NCBI RefSeq assembly: GCF_947488835.1
Contig: NZ_CANLBK010000001.1
Span: forward strand, 372,001-436,000
Direction of reading: 5' to 3'
DNA length: 64,000 nt
Source of the DNA: an uncultured Marinobacter sp.
GTDB lineage: Bacteria > Pseudomonadota > Gammaproteobacteria > Pseudomonadales > Oleiphilaceae
A program made the position numbers and the translations under genes. Position 1 is the first letter of the stretch, and every line of letters begins with the position of its first letter. Below, piece after piece: positions 27,707 to 36,051 of the stretch. The notes below the pieces were generated by a model that did not search any database, had not been told where the DNA came from, and saw nothing but the letters and a program-made list of their open reading frames with translations.

Positions 27707-28711
27707 TCATGCCTCCTGATCACCGGGGGCTGACTGCGACTCTGCGATTTTTTCCCGATATCTCTCAGCCAATATTGCGCCAAGAATAACTTGAACCTGG
27801 TTGTAGCACATAATCGGCAACACGATCATTCCAAAACCCGGGTGCCCGGAAAACAGCACTTTCGCCATGGGTAGCCCCGACGCAAGGCTCTTTTTCGAAC
27901 CGCAGAAAACCACTGCAGCTTCATCCTCCAGACTGAATCCGAATCGCCGCACCAGGAAACGCGCAAAGAACATAAAAAGGGCGAGTAGCGCGATACACAG
28001 CAGTATGGTGAGAACTATGGCTTGGACCGGCAGGTTTTGCCAAAGACCGCTCTCCACGGAATGGGAGAAGGCGGAATACACGATCAACCAGATCACGCAT
28101 TTATCGTACCGTGCCATCAAGTGTTCGTTCCGACCCAGAAATCCTCCCAATACAGGGCGCATTGCGTGGCCGACAGCAAAAGGCAGCAGTAGCTGTAATA
28201 CGATATCTTTAAGAGCTTCACCCACTGCAAAATCCCCGCTGCCCGCAGAGCTCACCAACAAGAGTAGAAGAAAGGGCGTCAGCATCATTCCGAATACGTT
28301 CGATGCCGCAGCGCTGCAGATAGCCGCAGGTACGTTACCGCGGGCCAAAGCTGTGTACGCAATGGATGAAGAGACAGCAGACGGCAATACGCCCAGATAC
28401 AGAAATCCAAGCCCCAAATCGGCAGGCATCCACGAGGGTGCGATGCTGCTCATGCCATTTATGGGGAGCACGACAAGCGGGAAGAAACCGAAAGTAAGCG
28501 CCGTAATAAGTATGTGCAGCCGCCAGTGAGAAGCTCCGGCAACGATTTGCTCCCGGGAAAGTGCTGCACCATGGAAAAAGAAGAGCAGGGCGACCGCGAC
28601 GGTTCCCGCAGTTGCCAGTAGTTCCCCAATATTGCCTGTGGCCGGCAAAAATGAGGCAAGGGCAACGGCGCCCAGTAACATAATAGTAAAGGTGTCTGGC
28701 CGGAACTTCAT
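27707..28711 (-). CDS. BASS-family (bile acid:sodium symporter-like) transporter
   Basis: A 334-residue inner-membrane protein of the YfeH-like branch of the bile acid:sodium symporter family. Hydrophobic helices fill the sequence. Family marks are FFFHGAALSREQIVAG (helix 2), GFLYLGVLPSAVSSSIAYTA (crossover region), NVPAAICSAAASNVFGMMLT and FCGSKKSLASGLPMAKVLFS. Proteins of this branch import or export small organic anions; the substrate is unknown. The ATG is 2 bases after the stop of the GntR regulator gene, so regulator and transporter form one operon and the regulator probably responds to the transported compound. Confidence 0.88.
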   Translation of the reverse strand: MKFRPDTFTIMLLGAVALASFLPATGNIGELLATAGTVAVALLFFFHGAALSREQIVAGASHWRLHILITALTFGFFPLVVLPINGMSSIAPSWMPADLGLGFLYLGVLPSAVSSSIAYTALARGNVPAAICSAAASNVFGMMLTPFLLLLLVSSAGSGDFAVGEALKDIVLQLLLPFAVGHAMRPVLGGFLGRNEHLMARYDKCVIWLIVYSAFSHSVESGLWQNLPVQAIVLTILLCIALLALFMFFARFLVRRFGFSLEDEAAVVFCGSKKSLASGLPMAKVLFSGHPGFGMIVLPIMCYNQVQVILGAILAERYREKIAESQSAPGDQEA

Positions 28712-28713
28712 GG

Positions 28714-29391
28714 TCAGGCGTCTCTCTTTCTTAAGGCTTGAAGGCTGGGGGAGAGGAGTGATCGAGCGAGCTTTTCCGCTTTTTCTGAGTCCTGACGACG
28801 AACGGCCGCAAGAAGCAGTTCATGATCTTCCTGGGTTGGCTCCGGCAGGTCGGCGTCAAGCTCAGTGCGCTCGATGGTCTGGGTTATGGCGTGGGAAAAG
28901 TAGTCGTAAAGCTCCGAGAGCGCCGAATTATGGGACGCGGCTACGAGAGCGTGGTGGAATGCTTCATCGTGACGAATACGCGCTTGCATGTCCGAATCAG
29001 CCTTACCCCTGGCATCGAGAGCCGTGGTCATGGCGCGAATATCCTGGTCGGTGCGCCGTTGCGCCGCCAGCTTTGCAGCTTCGGTTTCCAGCATAATCCT
29101 AACTTCAAGTTGATCTGTGAGCTGGGTACGGGCAATCCGCTTAAGGGTTTCCCCGGCATCCCGGGTGGCCCTCACATAGGTGCCGTTTCCCTGCCGGGTT
29201 TCAAGCATCCCTACGTGGGCAAGTACGCGCACCGCTTCGCGCACGGTGTTGCGACTAACACCAAGGGCCTCCGACAGTTCAGCTTCTACCGGAAGCCTGT
29301 CTCCAACCAACCATTGCTTGGTTTCTATCGCGTGCCTCAAGCTTTCTATGGCGGTTTCTACCAAGGAACCTTTTTGAATCTTCTTAAGCAT
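28714..29391 (-). CDS. GntR/FadR-subfamily transcriptional regulator
   Basis: A 225-residue regulator. The N-terminal winged helix-turn-helix covers about residues 10-75 (LPVEAELSEALGVSRNTVRE, AVRVLAHVGMLETRQGNGTY). The C-terminal all-helical FCD ligand domain has the metal-site pattern DEAFHHALVAASHN, with later His in SHAITQTIERTEL and EDHELLLAAVRRQDSEKAEK. FCD proteins usually bind carboxylic acids through a metal. Operon with the BASS transporter. Confidence 0.92.
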   Translation of the reverse strand: MLKKIQKGSLVETAIESLRHAIETKQWLVGDRLPVEAELSEALGVSRNTVREAVRVLAHVGMLETRQGNGTYVRATRDAGETLKRIARTQLTDQLEVRIMLETEAAKLAAQRRTDQDIRAMTTALDARGKADSDMQARIRHDEAFHHALVAASHNSALSELYDYFSHAITQTIERTELDADLPEPTQEDHELLLAAVRRQDSEKAEKLARSLLSPSLQALRKRDA

Positions 29392-29436
29392 TGTAGATCA
29401 TCCGTTCAGCTGATCATCGAATCATCCTATGAATTA

Positions 29437-29462
29437 TTTGGCAATGCAAATTCATTGGTAAA
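29437..29462. promoter_or_regulatory. Imperfect inverted repeat upstream of the GntR/BASS operon
   Basis: TTTGGCAATG (29437-29446) and CATTGGTAAA (29453-29462) pair at 8 of 10 positions around a 6-base spacer, 46-71 bases before the GntR start codon. The placement fits autoregulation, but the TNGTNNNACNA pattern of FCD-type operators is not clearly met. Confidence 0.25.
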
Positions 29463-29517
29463 AAATCGAGCATCCAAACAGGCGATAAAGTACGTGAGTG
29501 CGAGTGGGAATGTATAA

Positions 29518-29536
29518 AGCCAGGCATTACCTGGCT
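29518..29536 (-). terminator. Hairpin downstream of yebG
   Basis: Perfect 7-bp arms AGCCAGG and CCTGGCT around a 5-base loop. Read on the minus strand it is followed by TTTATACATT, a moderate T-run, so it can end yebG transcription. Confidence 0.55.
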
Positions 29537-29588
29537 ACTTTGAAGAGACGATCGTCTGCTGGGGTGGCGCCATTGTCCCCAGGATGAG

Positions 29589-29861
29589 CTACTCGTGGGT
29601 TGCGTTCAGCAAATCCGGCTTTTTCAGAGCTTTCTGGAATAGATCTTTATCCTCAGCAATTGCCATGGCGCATTTTTCCGCCAGATCGTCGCCAAGTCCT
29701 TCTACCTTACGGGCCAGGTATACCTGAATCTCTTCAGCCAGTTCCAACACCTTATCTCTGGCATCGGCGTCCGCTTTCGATGTGAAAAGCATGGTCTCAG
29801 GATTTTTTAATGCCATATCCAGGCCGTCCCTATCGGAAAAATAGACTGCTTGTACCGCCAT
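29589..29861 (-). CDS. yebG: YebG-family DNA damage-inducible protein
   Basis: A 90-residue protein matching YebG in length and pattern: MAVQAVYFSDRDG at the start, the core LFTSKADADARDKVLELAEE, and LAEKCAMAIAEDKDLFQKAL. The ATG at 29861 is chosen over one at 29867 because GAGGA then lies 6 bases ahead and the product begins MAVQ, like E. coli MAVE. YebG is a small protein of unknown biochemical role induced in the SOS response. A LexA box 29-48 bases before the start codon independently supports the call. Confidence 0.88.
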   Translation of the reverse strand: MAVQAVYFSDRDGLDMALKNPETMLFTSKADADARDKVLELAEEIQVYLARKVEGLGDDLAEKCAMAIAEDKDLFQKALKKPDLLNATHE

Positions 29862-29889
29862 GGTCATTCCTCGCAGTGAATGTCTGATT

Positions 29890-29909
29890 TACTGTATAGG
29901 TATACAGTG
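29890..29909. promoter_or_regulatory. LexA (SOS) box upstream of yebG
   Basis: TACTGTATAGGTATACAGTG: CTGT at 29892-29895 and ACAG at 29904-29907 with the required 8-base spacer, matching 17 of 20 positions of the E. coli consensus TACTGTATATATATACAGTA. It lies directly upstream of yebG on the minus strand. Confidence 0.93.
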
Positions 29910-29959
29910 TATCCGACTTGCCCTGGGAAATACACTCAATCGGGAGCTAAGCAGCTCGT

Positions 29960-31123
29960 TTATTCACGCTCTTCGGGGTGATCGGCACAGGCTTTTGGAT
30001 AAAGTGGCTCAAACAATGGCTTCAAGCCTTTCGCTTCATCAACAAAAAGCTGGAGGTGTGGGAAGGGTATTTCGATGCCAGCTTCATCAAGGGTCTCTTT
30101 AATCTGCTCCAGCACTTCGGCCATGATGCCCGGCTGAACGTCCAGATTATCTGGTGTAATCCATATTTTTACTTCGAGGTCGACGGATGAATCACTTAGA
30201 TTTTTAAGCACTACCCGTGGTTCCATGCCCGGCGATTGCAGTACTTCCGGGTGCCCCAAAAGTACCGGCATAATGATATCTCTTGCGGCTTTGGCAGACT
30301 CTTTGTAAGCAATACCAACAGGGATGTTCAGTCTTGTAGCACCTTCTGCGCTGTAATTCACAATCTCTGACGACGCCACGCTATCATTGGGAATCATGGT
30401 GAAAATGTTATCGCGAGTCCGCAGCCACGTGGTGCGCAGAGCAATCTTCACCACCTTGCCATCCTGACCATTAATCGTAACCCAGTCCCCAATTCGAAAC
30501 GGCCGCTCAATCAGCAAGGTGATACCAGCGATGAAGTTTGAGAGTGTCGACTGAGCCGCAAACCCCACGGCGATGCCCACAATACCCAAGCCGGCCACAA
30601 TCGAAAGCAGATCAAATCCGAATTGTGCAAGTATGGTAACCACCGCAAAGGTTGCCATTACAACAGATAACACATTGCCCGCTAACTGCTGGATGGATGC
30701 ATCCAGCTGATTGCGACGCAAGGTTTCGGCGGTCAGGCGACGGACAACTAACCATGCTACGTAGAAACCCAGCGCTAACAAGCCTGCTCTGGCAACCGCC
30801 TTCAGAAACTCTATGCCAGCTCCAAATTGCGCCAGTATTATCAGGAGCGCGCCTAGCCCGGTAAGATAACGCAAACCACTTCTGCCATGCCTGAACATCG
30901 GGCTATCAACATTGCGCTTTCCGGCTACCAATCGGCAAAGCCCAATCACCACCAGGTAAGCACCCAAAAACAAAACCAAATACAGAATCGAAATCACAAC
31001 TTGGCTGAGCACATAGGCGCCAACTTCACGCCAAGCGACCTCATGGCCGCCAAAAGCGTCGAGCGTATCTCCCAGGTTTTTCTTTAATTGCTCAACTACG
31101 GCTGTCGTGAATTCGACCATCAT
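29960..31123 (-). CDS. MscS-family mechanosensitive ion channel
   Basis: A 387-residue channel protein with three or four N-terminal membrane helices (VVISILYLVLFLGAYLVVIG, YLTGLGALLIILAQFGAGIE, ALGFYVAWLVVRRL), then the pore-lining helix region GLGIVGIAVGFAAQSTLSNF, which matches MscS TM3 with its Gly/Ala packing, IAGITLLIERPFRIGDWVTI at the start of the beta domain, and a soluble vestibule domain to the C-terminus. Such channels release solutes on hypo-osmotic shock. Two ATGs stand side by side at 31123 and 31120 behind AAGGA; either may be used. It reads alone between yebG and the FabH gene. Confidence 0.93.
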   Translation of the reverse strand: MMVEFTTAVVEQLKKNLGDTLDAFGGHEVAWREVGAYVLSQVVISILYLVLFLGAYLVVIGLCRLVAGKRNVDSPMFRHGRSGLRYLTGLGALLIILAQFGAGIEFLKAVARAGLLALGFYVAWLVVRRLTAETLRRNQLDASIQQLAGNVLSVVMATFAVVTILAQFGFDLLSIVAGLGIVGIAVGFAAQSTLSNFIAGITLLIERPFRIGDWVTINGQDGKVVKIALRTTWLRTRDNIFTMIPNDSVASSEIVNYSAEGATRLNIPVGIAYKESAKAARDIIMPVLLGHPEVLQSPGMEPRVVLKNLSDSSVDLEVKIWITPDNLDVQPGIMAEVLEQIKETLDEAGIEIPFPHLQLFVDEAKGLKPLFEPLYPKACADHPEERE

Positions 31124-31183
31124 TGCTGTCCTTTACAAAAAAGAGAGCGGAGTGCTTTCGAATTATAGAAGCCTTTAAGAAGT

Positions 31184-32152
31184 TCAGTAGCGTAAAAGAG
31201 CGGATCCCCAGGTAAAACCTCCGCCAAAGGCTTCAAGCAAGACTACTTCGTTGCGTTGAATGCGCCCGTCTCTCACAGCGACATCAAGGGCGAGAGGAAT
31301 TGAGGCTGCTGAAGTGTTGCCGTGTTTGTTCACGGTCACCACAACCTGATCCATTGGCATGCTCAGTTTCTTTGCTGTAGCCGAAATGATGCGTAAATTG
31401 GCCTGATGCGGGACCAGCCAATCAATGTCGGACTTTTGCATCTGGTTGGCCTCAAGGGTTTCATCAACGATCTTGCCCAAGGTGTTTACCGCAACCTTGA
31501 ACACTTCGTTGCCTTTCATTTCTACAAACGCTTTACCCGCTTTAACCTGGTCGTAATTGCTCGCAATTCCGCAGGGCACGTGAAGCAGTTCTTCGTATTG
31601 GCCATCAGCATGAATATGGGTTGAAAGAATACCCGTTTCTTCGTGCGCCTCCAGTATCACGGCACCCGCCCCATCACCGAAGAGCACGCAGGTGCCTCGG
31701 TCGGACCAGTCAATGATCCGGGAGAAGACTTCAGCGCCAATAACCAACGCTTTTTTGCTGGACCCGGTTTTTATAAATTTGTCGGCAACCGAGAGGGCGT
31801 AAACGAAGCCGCTGCACACGGCCTGAATATCGAAAGCCGGGCATCCACGAATCCCCAACCGGGCTTGCAAAATGCAGGCTGAGCTTGGGAAAATCTTATC
31901 CGGAGTAGATGTAGCAAATACAATCAGGTCAATCTCGCTGGCATCTATGCCGGCTGCGTCAATAGCGTTCAGCGCAGCTTGTTCAGCAAGATCAACGGTA
32001 GTCTGGCCTTTCACGGCAATGTGTCGCTGCTCAATCCCGGTGCGCTCACGGATCCATTTGTCCGTGGTATCAACCGTCTTTTCGAGATCTTTATTCGTAA
32101 CAATGTTCTCTGGCAGGTAAGAGCCAGTGCCGGCAATGCGTGCAAAGGTCAT
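31184..32152 (-). CDS. fabH: 3-oxoacyl-ACP synthase III (KAS III/FabH)
   Basis: A 322-residue thiolase-fold enzyme with the KAS III triad: Cys113 in [10 protein letters not shown], His249 in VPHQANLRI and Asn279 in HGNTS. The C-terminal [13 protein letters not shown] is the usual FabH ending. FabH condenses acetyl-CoA or a short acyl-CoA with malonyl-ACP to start fatty acid synthesis. The gene stands alone, away from plsX, fabD, fabG and acpP, with which the housekeeping fabH is normally grouped, so this may be a second paralogue with a different primer preference. Confidence 0.92.
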   Translation of the reverse strand: MTFARIAGTGSYLPENIVTNKDLEKTVDTTDKWIRERTGIEQRHIAVKGQTTVDLAEQAALNAIDAAGIDASEIDLIVFATSTPDKIFPSSACILQARLGIRGCPAFDIQAVCSGFVYALSVADKFIKTGSSKKALVIGAEVFSRIIDWSDRGTCVLFGDGAGAVILEAHEETGILSTHIHADGQYEELLHVPCGIASNYDQVKAGKAFVEMKGNEVFKVAVNTLGKIVDETLEANQMQKSDIDWLVPHQANLRIISATAKKLSMPMDQVVVTVNKHGNTSAASIPLALDVAVRDGRIQRNEVVLLEAFGGGFTWGSALLRY

Positions 32153-32407
32153 TCGCTAAGTCCCACGATATATTCGATTAGGGAGCTTTGTGTATTAAAC
32201 GCTCCTTGGCTTTCGACCATGCTATACCCCTGAACCTTTGTCTGTTATTAGCTGTTTGTCAAAGACGCCCGTGAAAACACTGCATAAACAGGCCAACTTC
32301 GCCTTACACGGCTGCCGCAGGATGCACTAATCTGCGTTACACTTCTGTTCTTTAAAGGGCATGCTCCGAATGCCTGAACTGATTCTCTACACACTCAGGT
32401 TTCCTCT

Positions 32408-33478
32408 ATGAATACTTCCAGCCGACTAACGACCCGTTTAGGTATTCGCTATCCAATCGTGCAAGCTCCAATGGCCGGAGTGTCGACACCGGAACTGGCT
32501 GCTGCGGTCACCAATGCAGGCGGCTTGGGTTCGCTCGGGATCGGTGCCAGCACAACGGCTGATGCCCGAAAGATGATTGAACGGGCTCAGGCCCTCACCA
32601 GTGGGCCTTTCAATGTGAACGTGTTCTGTCACAAGCCTGCACGTCGGGATGGCGTTGCAGAGGCCGCTTGGGTCGAATATTTGGCGCCGTTATTCGAGGA
32701 AGCAGGCATCGCGCCTCCAGATACGCTTAGCGAAATCTATACATCGTTTATTGAAGACGATGAAGCACTGGCCATGTTGCTTGAATTGAAGCCGGCGGTT
32801 GTGAGCTTTCACTTTGGAATTCCATCGCCAGACCGTATTGCCGCATTGAAAGATGCGGGCATCTTCACTATGGCAACGGCAACCTGCCTTGGGGAAGCCG
32901 CAACAATCGAGGCAGCGGGCATTGACGCCATAGTGGCGCAAGGTATCGAGGCCGGTGGCCACCGGGGTATGTTCAATCCGGAGGCCACGGATCAATGCCT
33001 GAGTACTTTTGTGCTGGTGCGGTTGCTAGCGCAGAAAACCACGCTACCCATTATTGCAGCCGGTGGAATTATGGACGGTTTCGGGGTGAAAGCTGCAATT
33101 CAATCTGGTGCGGCCGCGGTTCAACTAGGAACAGCGTTTGTCCTGTGCCCAGAGTCGTCTGCGAACGAGGCATACCGAGAAGCACTCAAGAGTGAGAGGG
33201 CGGCAGAAACACGTTTAACGAAGGTACTTTCCGGCCGCCCGGCAAGAGGCATTGTTAACCGTCTGATCTCCTTCGGTGAAGCCAATCAAAGCCCGAACAC
33301 TGCGGGTTACCCGATGGCTTACGATGCAGCAAAACGCCTGAATGCGGCGGCCTCGAAACTCGGTAATCATGAGTTTGGCGCGCAGTGGGCAGGTCAGGGC
33401 GCACCCATGGCGCGGGAATTGACTGCAGCGGACTTGATGGCACTGATTCTGAGTGAATTGCTAATGGAAGAGGTCTGA
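32408..33478 (+). CDS. Nitronate monooxygenase family protein (2-nitropropane dioxygenase-like)
   Basis: A 356-residue FMN-dependent TIM-barrel protein. Family marks: the start LGIRYPIVQAPMAGVSTPEL, GGLGSLGIGA, NVNVFCHKPARRD, AVVSFHFGIPSPDRIAALKD, IVAQGIEAGGHRGMF with the catalytic-type His in GGHRG, PIIAAGGIMDGFGVKAAIQS and GAAAVQLGTAFVLCPES for phosphate binding. These enzymes oxidise nitronates such as propionate-3-nitronate and detoxify them. It is divergent from the FabH gene across 255 bp; no convincing ribosome site precedes the ATG. Confidence 0.9.
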   Translation: MNTSSRLTTRLGIRYPIVQAPMAGVSTPELAAAVTNAGGLGSLGIGASTTADARKMIERAQALTSGPFNVNVFCHKPARRDGVAEAAWVEYLAPLFEEAGIAPPDTLSEIYTSFIEDDEALAMLLELKPAVVSFHFGIPSPDRIAALKDAGIFTMATATCLGEAATIEAAGIDAIVAQGIEAGGHRGMFNPEATDQCLSTFVLVRLLAQKTTLPIIAAGGIMDGFGVKAAIQSGAAAVQLGTAFVLCPESSANEAYREALKSERAAETRLTKVLSGRPARGIVNRLISFGEANQSPNTAGYPMAYDAAKRLNAAASKLGNHEFGAQWAGQGAPMARELTAADLMALILSELLMEEV

Positions 33479-33502
33479 GGCAAAGACTGTGACTAAGGCC
33501 TG

Positions 33503-34708
33503 CTAAGCGAGCCATTCCAGTATCTGATCGTGCACCACCTTGTTGTCGAGCAAATCAAGGTGGTTGAGCTTTTCAAATACTCGACAATCTTCCGGGCGGA
33601 TTGCCAGCCTTCGCGAGTCCTCAGGGTGATGCCCTTTGGCACTATCCAGTCGCACCAAAAGATCACCCATCATGGTGCTAGGAATATCCGACACATGCTT
33701 ACCTACGGCCGCGGCTATAAAGTAGTGGCGGGTCCCTTCTCGCAGGGGGACCGGTTTGCGATCATCCGGGTGGAAGTCGTCTTGATCAGTGCCATTCCAG
33801 TCATCGTCCAGCAAGTTACCGTGGCGTAGGTCCTTGATTCCGGCACTGGTGTGACGGCCAAGCGCCAAGGGGCTGACATAGCGAAACTGCTTCATGACAA
33901 AGGTCAGCATATGCCCGGCTTTGGCGACGGGTGAGCCGTGGTGTGGTGAGCCAAGGTAAAGGGCATTTCGCAACAGCTCCGTCCAAGGCAAGTTCAGTTC
34001 GTCGCCGTACCAGCACGCACTGCGTATTACGAGCCCGCCCATGCTATGGCCAACAAGCGTTAGCTCTTCAATCTCAACCGGCCATGCTTCAACCAACGCC
34101 TGAAGTTGTTCGCTTAACTCCTTGCCATTGATGGAAATGTGCCGGCCCGTATTGTAATTCAGATACAGTGGCGTGAAGCCGCGGACGCGCTGCAGTTCGG
34201 TGCCAAGGTTACCTTCGTTGTGCCCTCTCCAGTACTCATGTGAGAGGCACAAACCGTGAACCAAAACCACGATACGTGGGCTGGCATCCGGAACCAATGC
34301 GCTGAGATTGTGCGAGCCGGGCTGTACCTTCTGGCCGAGACTGTTTCGAAAATTCATCTTGATCGCAAGGGGGTTATTACTGGCTTCCAGGTGATCGCCG
34401 CACACGCCATTCAATGCAGCCGCAACTCTCACACTTTGTAAAGAATGTGAGTGCCCCTCACTCCCTGAGAATTTGGAGAGGGAGTAGTGCAGACCCTGCT
34501 TCGCCGCATAGGTGATTGATTGAATAGCCCGGTAAGTGATGAGCCTTCGTTGTTCGACCTTAGGCAAGCCTGCAGCATCGAGCAGCCGGTATAGTGGGTT
34601 GGCATCTCGCGCGATAGTGCGGTGCATCTTTTCCGTAATATCGGTAACGCCACTGGTAGCATCCAGGAGCAGTTGTGCTGAGCCGTGTAATGTTTTGACT
34701 GACACCAT
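33503..34708 (-). CDS. Alpha/beta hydrolase, lipase/PGAP1-like esterase
   Basis: A 401-residue alpha/beta hydrolase. The oxyanion strand is IVVLVHGLCLSHEYW (about 150-165) and the nucleophile elbow ELTLVGHSMGGLVIRSACWY carries the Ser in GHSMGG. NALYLGSPHHGSPVAKAGHM follows, as in PGAP1-like and triacylglycerol-lipase-like esterases; a late catalytic His is likely in KLNHLDLLDNKVVHDQILEW. There is no signal peptide. The N-terminal 130 residues are helical and not recognised. The substrate is unknown; ester or lipid hydrolysis is inferred. It converges on the nitronate monooxygenase gene with a 24-bp gap. Confidence 0.82.
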   Translation of the reverse strand: MVSVKTLHGSAQLLLDATSGVTDITEKMHRTIARDANPLYRLLDAAGLPKVEQRRLITYRAIQSITYAAKQGLHYSLSKFSGSEGHSHSLQSVRVAAALNGVCGDHLEASNNPLAIKMNFRNSLGQKVQPGSHNLSALVPDASPRIVVLVHGLCLSHEYWRGHNEGNLGTELQRVRGFTPLYLNYNTGRHISINGKELSEQLQALVEAWPVEIEELTLVGHSMGGLVIRSACWYGDELNLPWTELLRNALYLGSPHHGSPVAKAGHMLTFVMKQFRYVSPLALGRHTSAGIKDLRHGNLLDDDWNGTDQDDFHPDDRKPVPLREGTRHYFIAAAVGKHVSDIPSTMMGDLLVRLDSAKGHHPEDSRRLAIRPEDCRVFEKLNHLDLLDNKVVHDQILEWLA

Positions 34709-34884
34709 TTAGCTGGGCTCCCAAGCTGCGTTCAGACTATGCGGATCAAGCGAAGCTTTTACTATCCAAGAAACGATGATCGGCGCATATGGCTTGATTG
34801 CAGGCAGAAACGGTCATCTCGGTATTATTCCCCCTGCTCAGGCCTCTCTGTCAAGGAACACCAGGCAAAGTTAGGGTGACATAA

Positions 34885-34913
34885 TTGGTCTGATTGAGCT
34901 ATATTGTTTATAT
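34885..34913 (+). promoter_or_regulatory. Candidate sigma-70 promoter of the toxin-antitoxin operon
   Basis: TTGGTC at 34885-34890 and TTATAT at 34908-34913 with 17-base spacing, 30 bases before the antitoxin ATG. AT-rich short repeats (ATATTGTTTATAT) overlap the -10 and may be where the antitoxin binds. Confidence 0.4.
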
Positions 34914-34943
34914 GTGAACAACGTAAGTTTCGGGAGGCAAGCC

Positions 34944-35348
34944 ATGACAGCTGTAGTTGAACGTAGAAGCACTGAAAGTGATCGCGAAGCTGAAAAAGGG
35001 CGTGTAGCACTAAAAGGCTTTTTCCGTATAACGGAAGAGTGGGGTTGTAATGCTGAAGAGCGGAGCAAGCTGCTTGGCGGACCCTCCAGAACAACGCTCT
35101 ACAACTATGCCAAGCTGAATCCAACCAAGCTCTCTAACGACACAATGGAGCGCATCAGCTATATCCTGGGCATCTATAAAGCCTTGCAAGTTCTGTATCC
35201 CACCCATGAGCGAGCAAACCGCAGAATTCGCTTGAGAACGACGGAAATACCCTTCTGTGGCAAGTCTGCCATGGAGTTCATGATCCAAGGCTCTATGATG
35301 AACCTGATGATGACCCGCCAGTATTTCGATGCCAAGCGGGGCTGGTGA
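34944..35348 (+). CDS. Xre/MbcA/ParS-family antitoxin (DUF2384)
   Basis: A 134-residue protein. The ATG at 34944 is used because GGGAGG lies 6 bases ahead, while the GTG at 34914 would fall at the likely promoter -10. The N-terminal part has an Xre-like helix-turn-helix (ALKGFFRITEEWGCNAEERS, then LLGGPSRTTLYNYAKLNPTK), and the C-terminal part is the DUF2384 toxin-binding domain (LSNDTMERISYILGIYKALQ, HERANRRIRLRT, FCGKSAMEFMIQGSM). It should bind and block the RES toxin read immediately after it and repress its own promoter. TGA overlaps the toxin ATG by one base. Confidence 0.88.
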   Translation: MTAVVERRSTESDREAEKGRVALKGFFRITEEWGCNAEERSKLLGGPSRTTLYNYAKLNPTKLSNDTMERISYILGIYKALQVLYPTHERANRRIRLRTTEIPFCGKSAMEFMIQGSMMNLMMTRQYFDAKRGW

Positions 35349-36046
35349 TGTTCTCGACCCCTCCGCTGCACCTTCCAGAATGGGAAACCTACAGGATCAT
35401 CCCCAGCCATTACCCACCTATAGACTTGTTCGAGCGAATTTACGAACCAGACGAGTTTGAACTGGCATTCGAAATTGAAAGCATGACCAACCCTCGATTG
35501 CGGGATGAAGTAGGGGATATCCATCTGGTGCAGCCCTGCGACAGAATTAGCGGTCCCGGAAGCTCGCCTGTGATGGCATCCTTCACGCATATTGGTTTTG
35601 GAAGTCGCTTTGCGGATCGTTATTTCGGGGTTTACTACGCCGCCAACTCACTGGAAGGCGCTATTCGTGAAACTGTGTTTCATAAAGAGCGTGAGCTGGC
35701 AGCTGCCAACGAGGATTCAATAGCTCTTACCATGAGAGCCTACATTGGTGCCGTAGTTATGAACATGCACGACATCCGCGGGCTAGGGTTCAAGGACCTG
35801 CATAACCCGGATGCCGATGATTACGGTTTAAGCCAGACATTTGCGGCTCGATGGCGGAAAAAAGGATCAAATGGGCTGTTGTACAACAGTGTACGGCACC
35901 CGGGTGGTGAGTGTATTGCAGCGTTCAAGCCAAAAGCCGTTTCGATTCCAGTGCAGGGACCCCACTTGAAATACTTCTGGGATGGCGATAAGCAATGCAT
36001 TACCCACTGGGCTGAGATCGGGGAGGCGCATTCCCTGAAGACATAA
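35348..36046 (+). CDS. RES-domain toxin
   Basis: A 232-residue RES-domain protein. The domain runs from about residue 15 (YRIIPSHYPPIDLFERIYEP) to about 215; the conserved middle is ASFTHIGFGSRFADRYFGVY, YAANSLEGAIRETVFHKERE with the family Arg/Tyr/Glu positions, and the late GLLYNSVRHPGGECIAAFKP. Characterised RES toxins consume NAD+ or transfer ADP-ribose and so stop growth. The gene overlaps the antitoxin stop by one base and ends 5 bp from the convergent MFS gene. The pair is a complete Xre-RES type II module. Confidence 0.9.
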   Translation: MFSTPPLHLPEWETYRIIPSHYPPIDLFERIYEPDEFELAFEIESMTNPRLRDEVGDIHLVQPCDRISGPGSSPVMASFTHIGFGSRFADRYFGVYYAANSLEGAIRETVFHKERELAAANEDSIALTMRAYIGAVVMNMHDIRGLGFKDLHNPDADDYGLSQTFAARWRKKGSNGLLYNSVRHPGGECIAAFKPKAVSIPVQGPHLKYFWDGDKQCITHWAEIGEAHSLKT

Positions 36047-36051
36047 CGTGC

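Noticed and set aside
27867..28529. A 220-codon open frame on the + strand
   Set aside because: Antisense shadow of the BASS transporter gene; its peptide is Ser/Arg-rich with no family pattern.
28822..29517. A 231-codon open frame on the + strand
   Set aside because: Antisense shadow of the GntR regulator gene, whose HTH and FCD domains are unmistakable.
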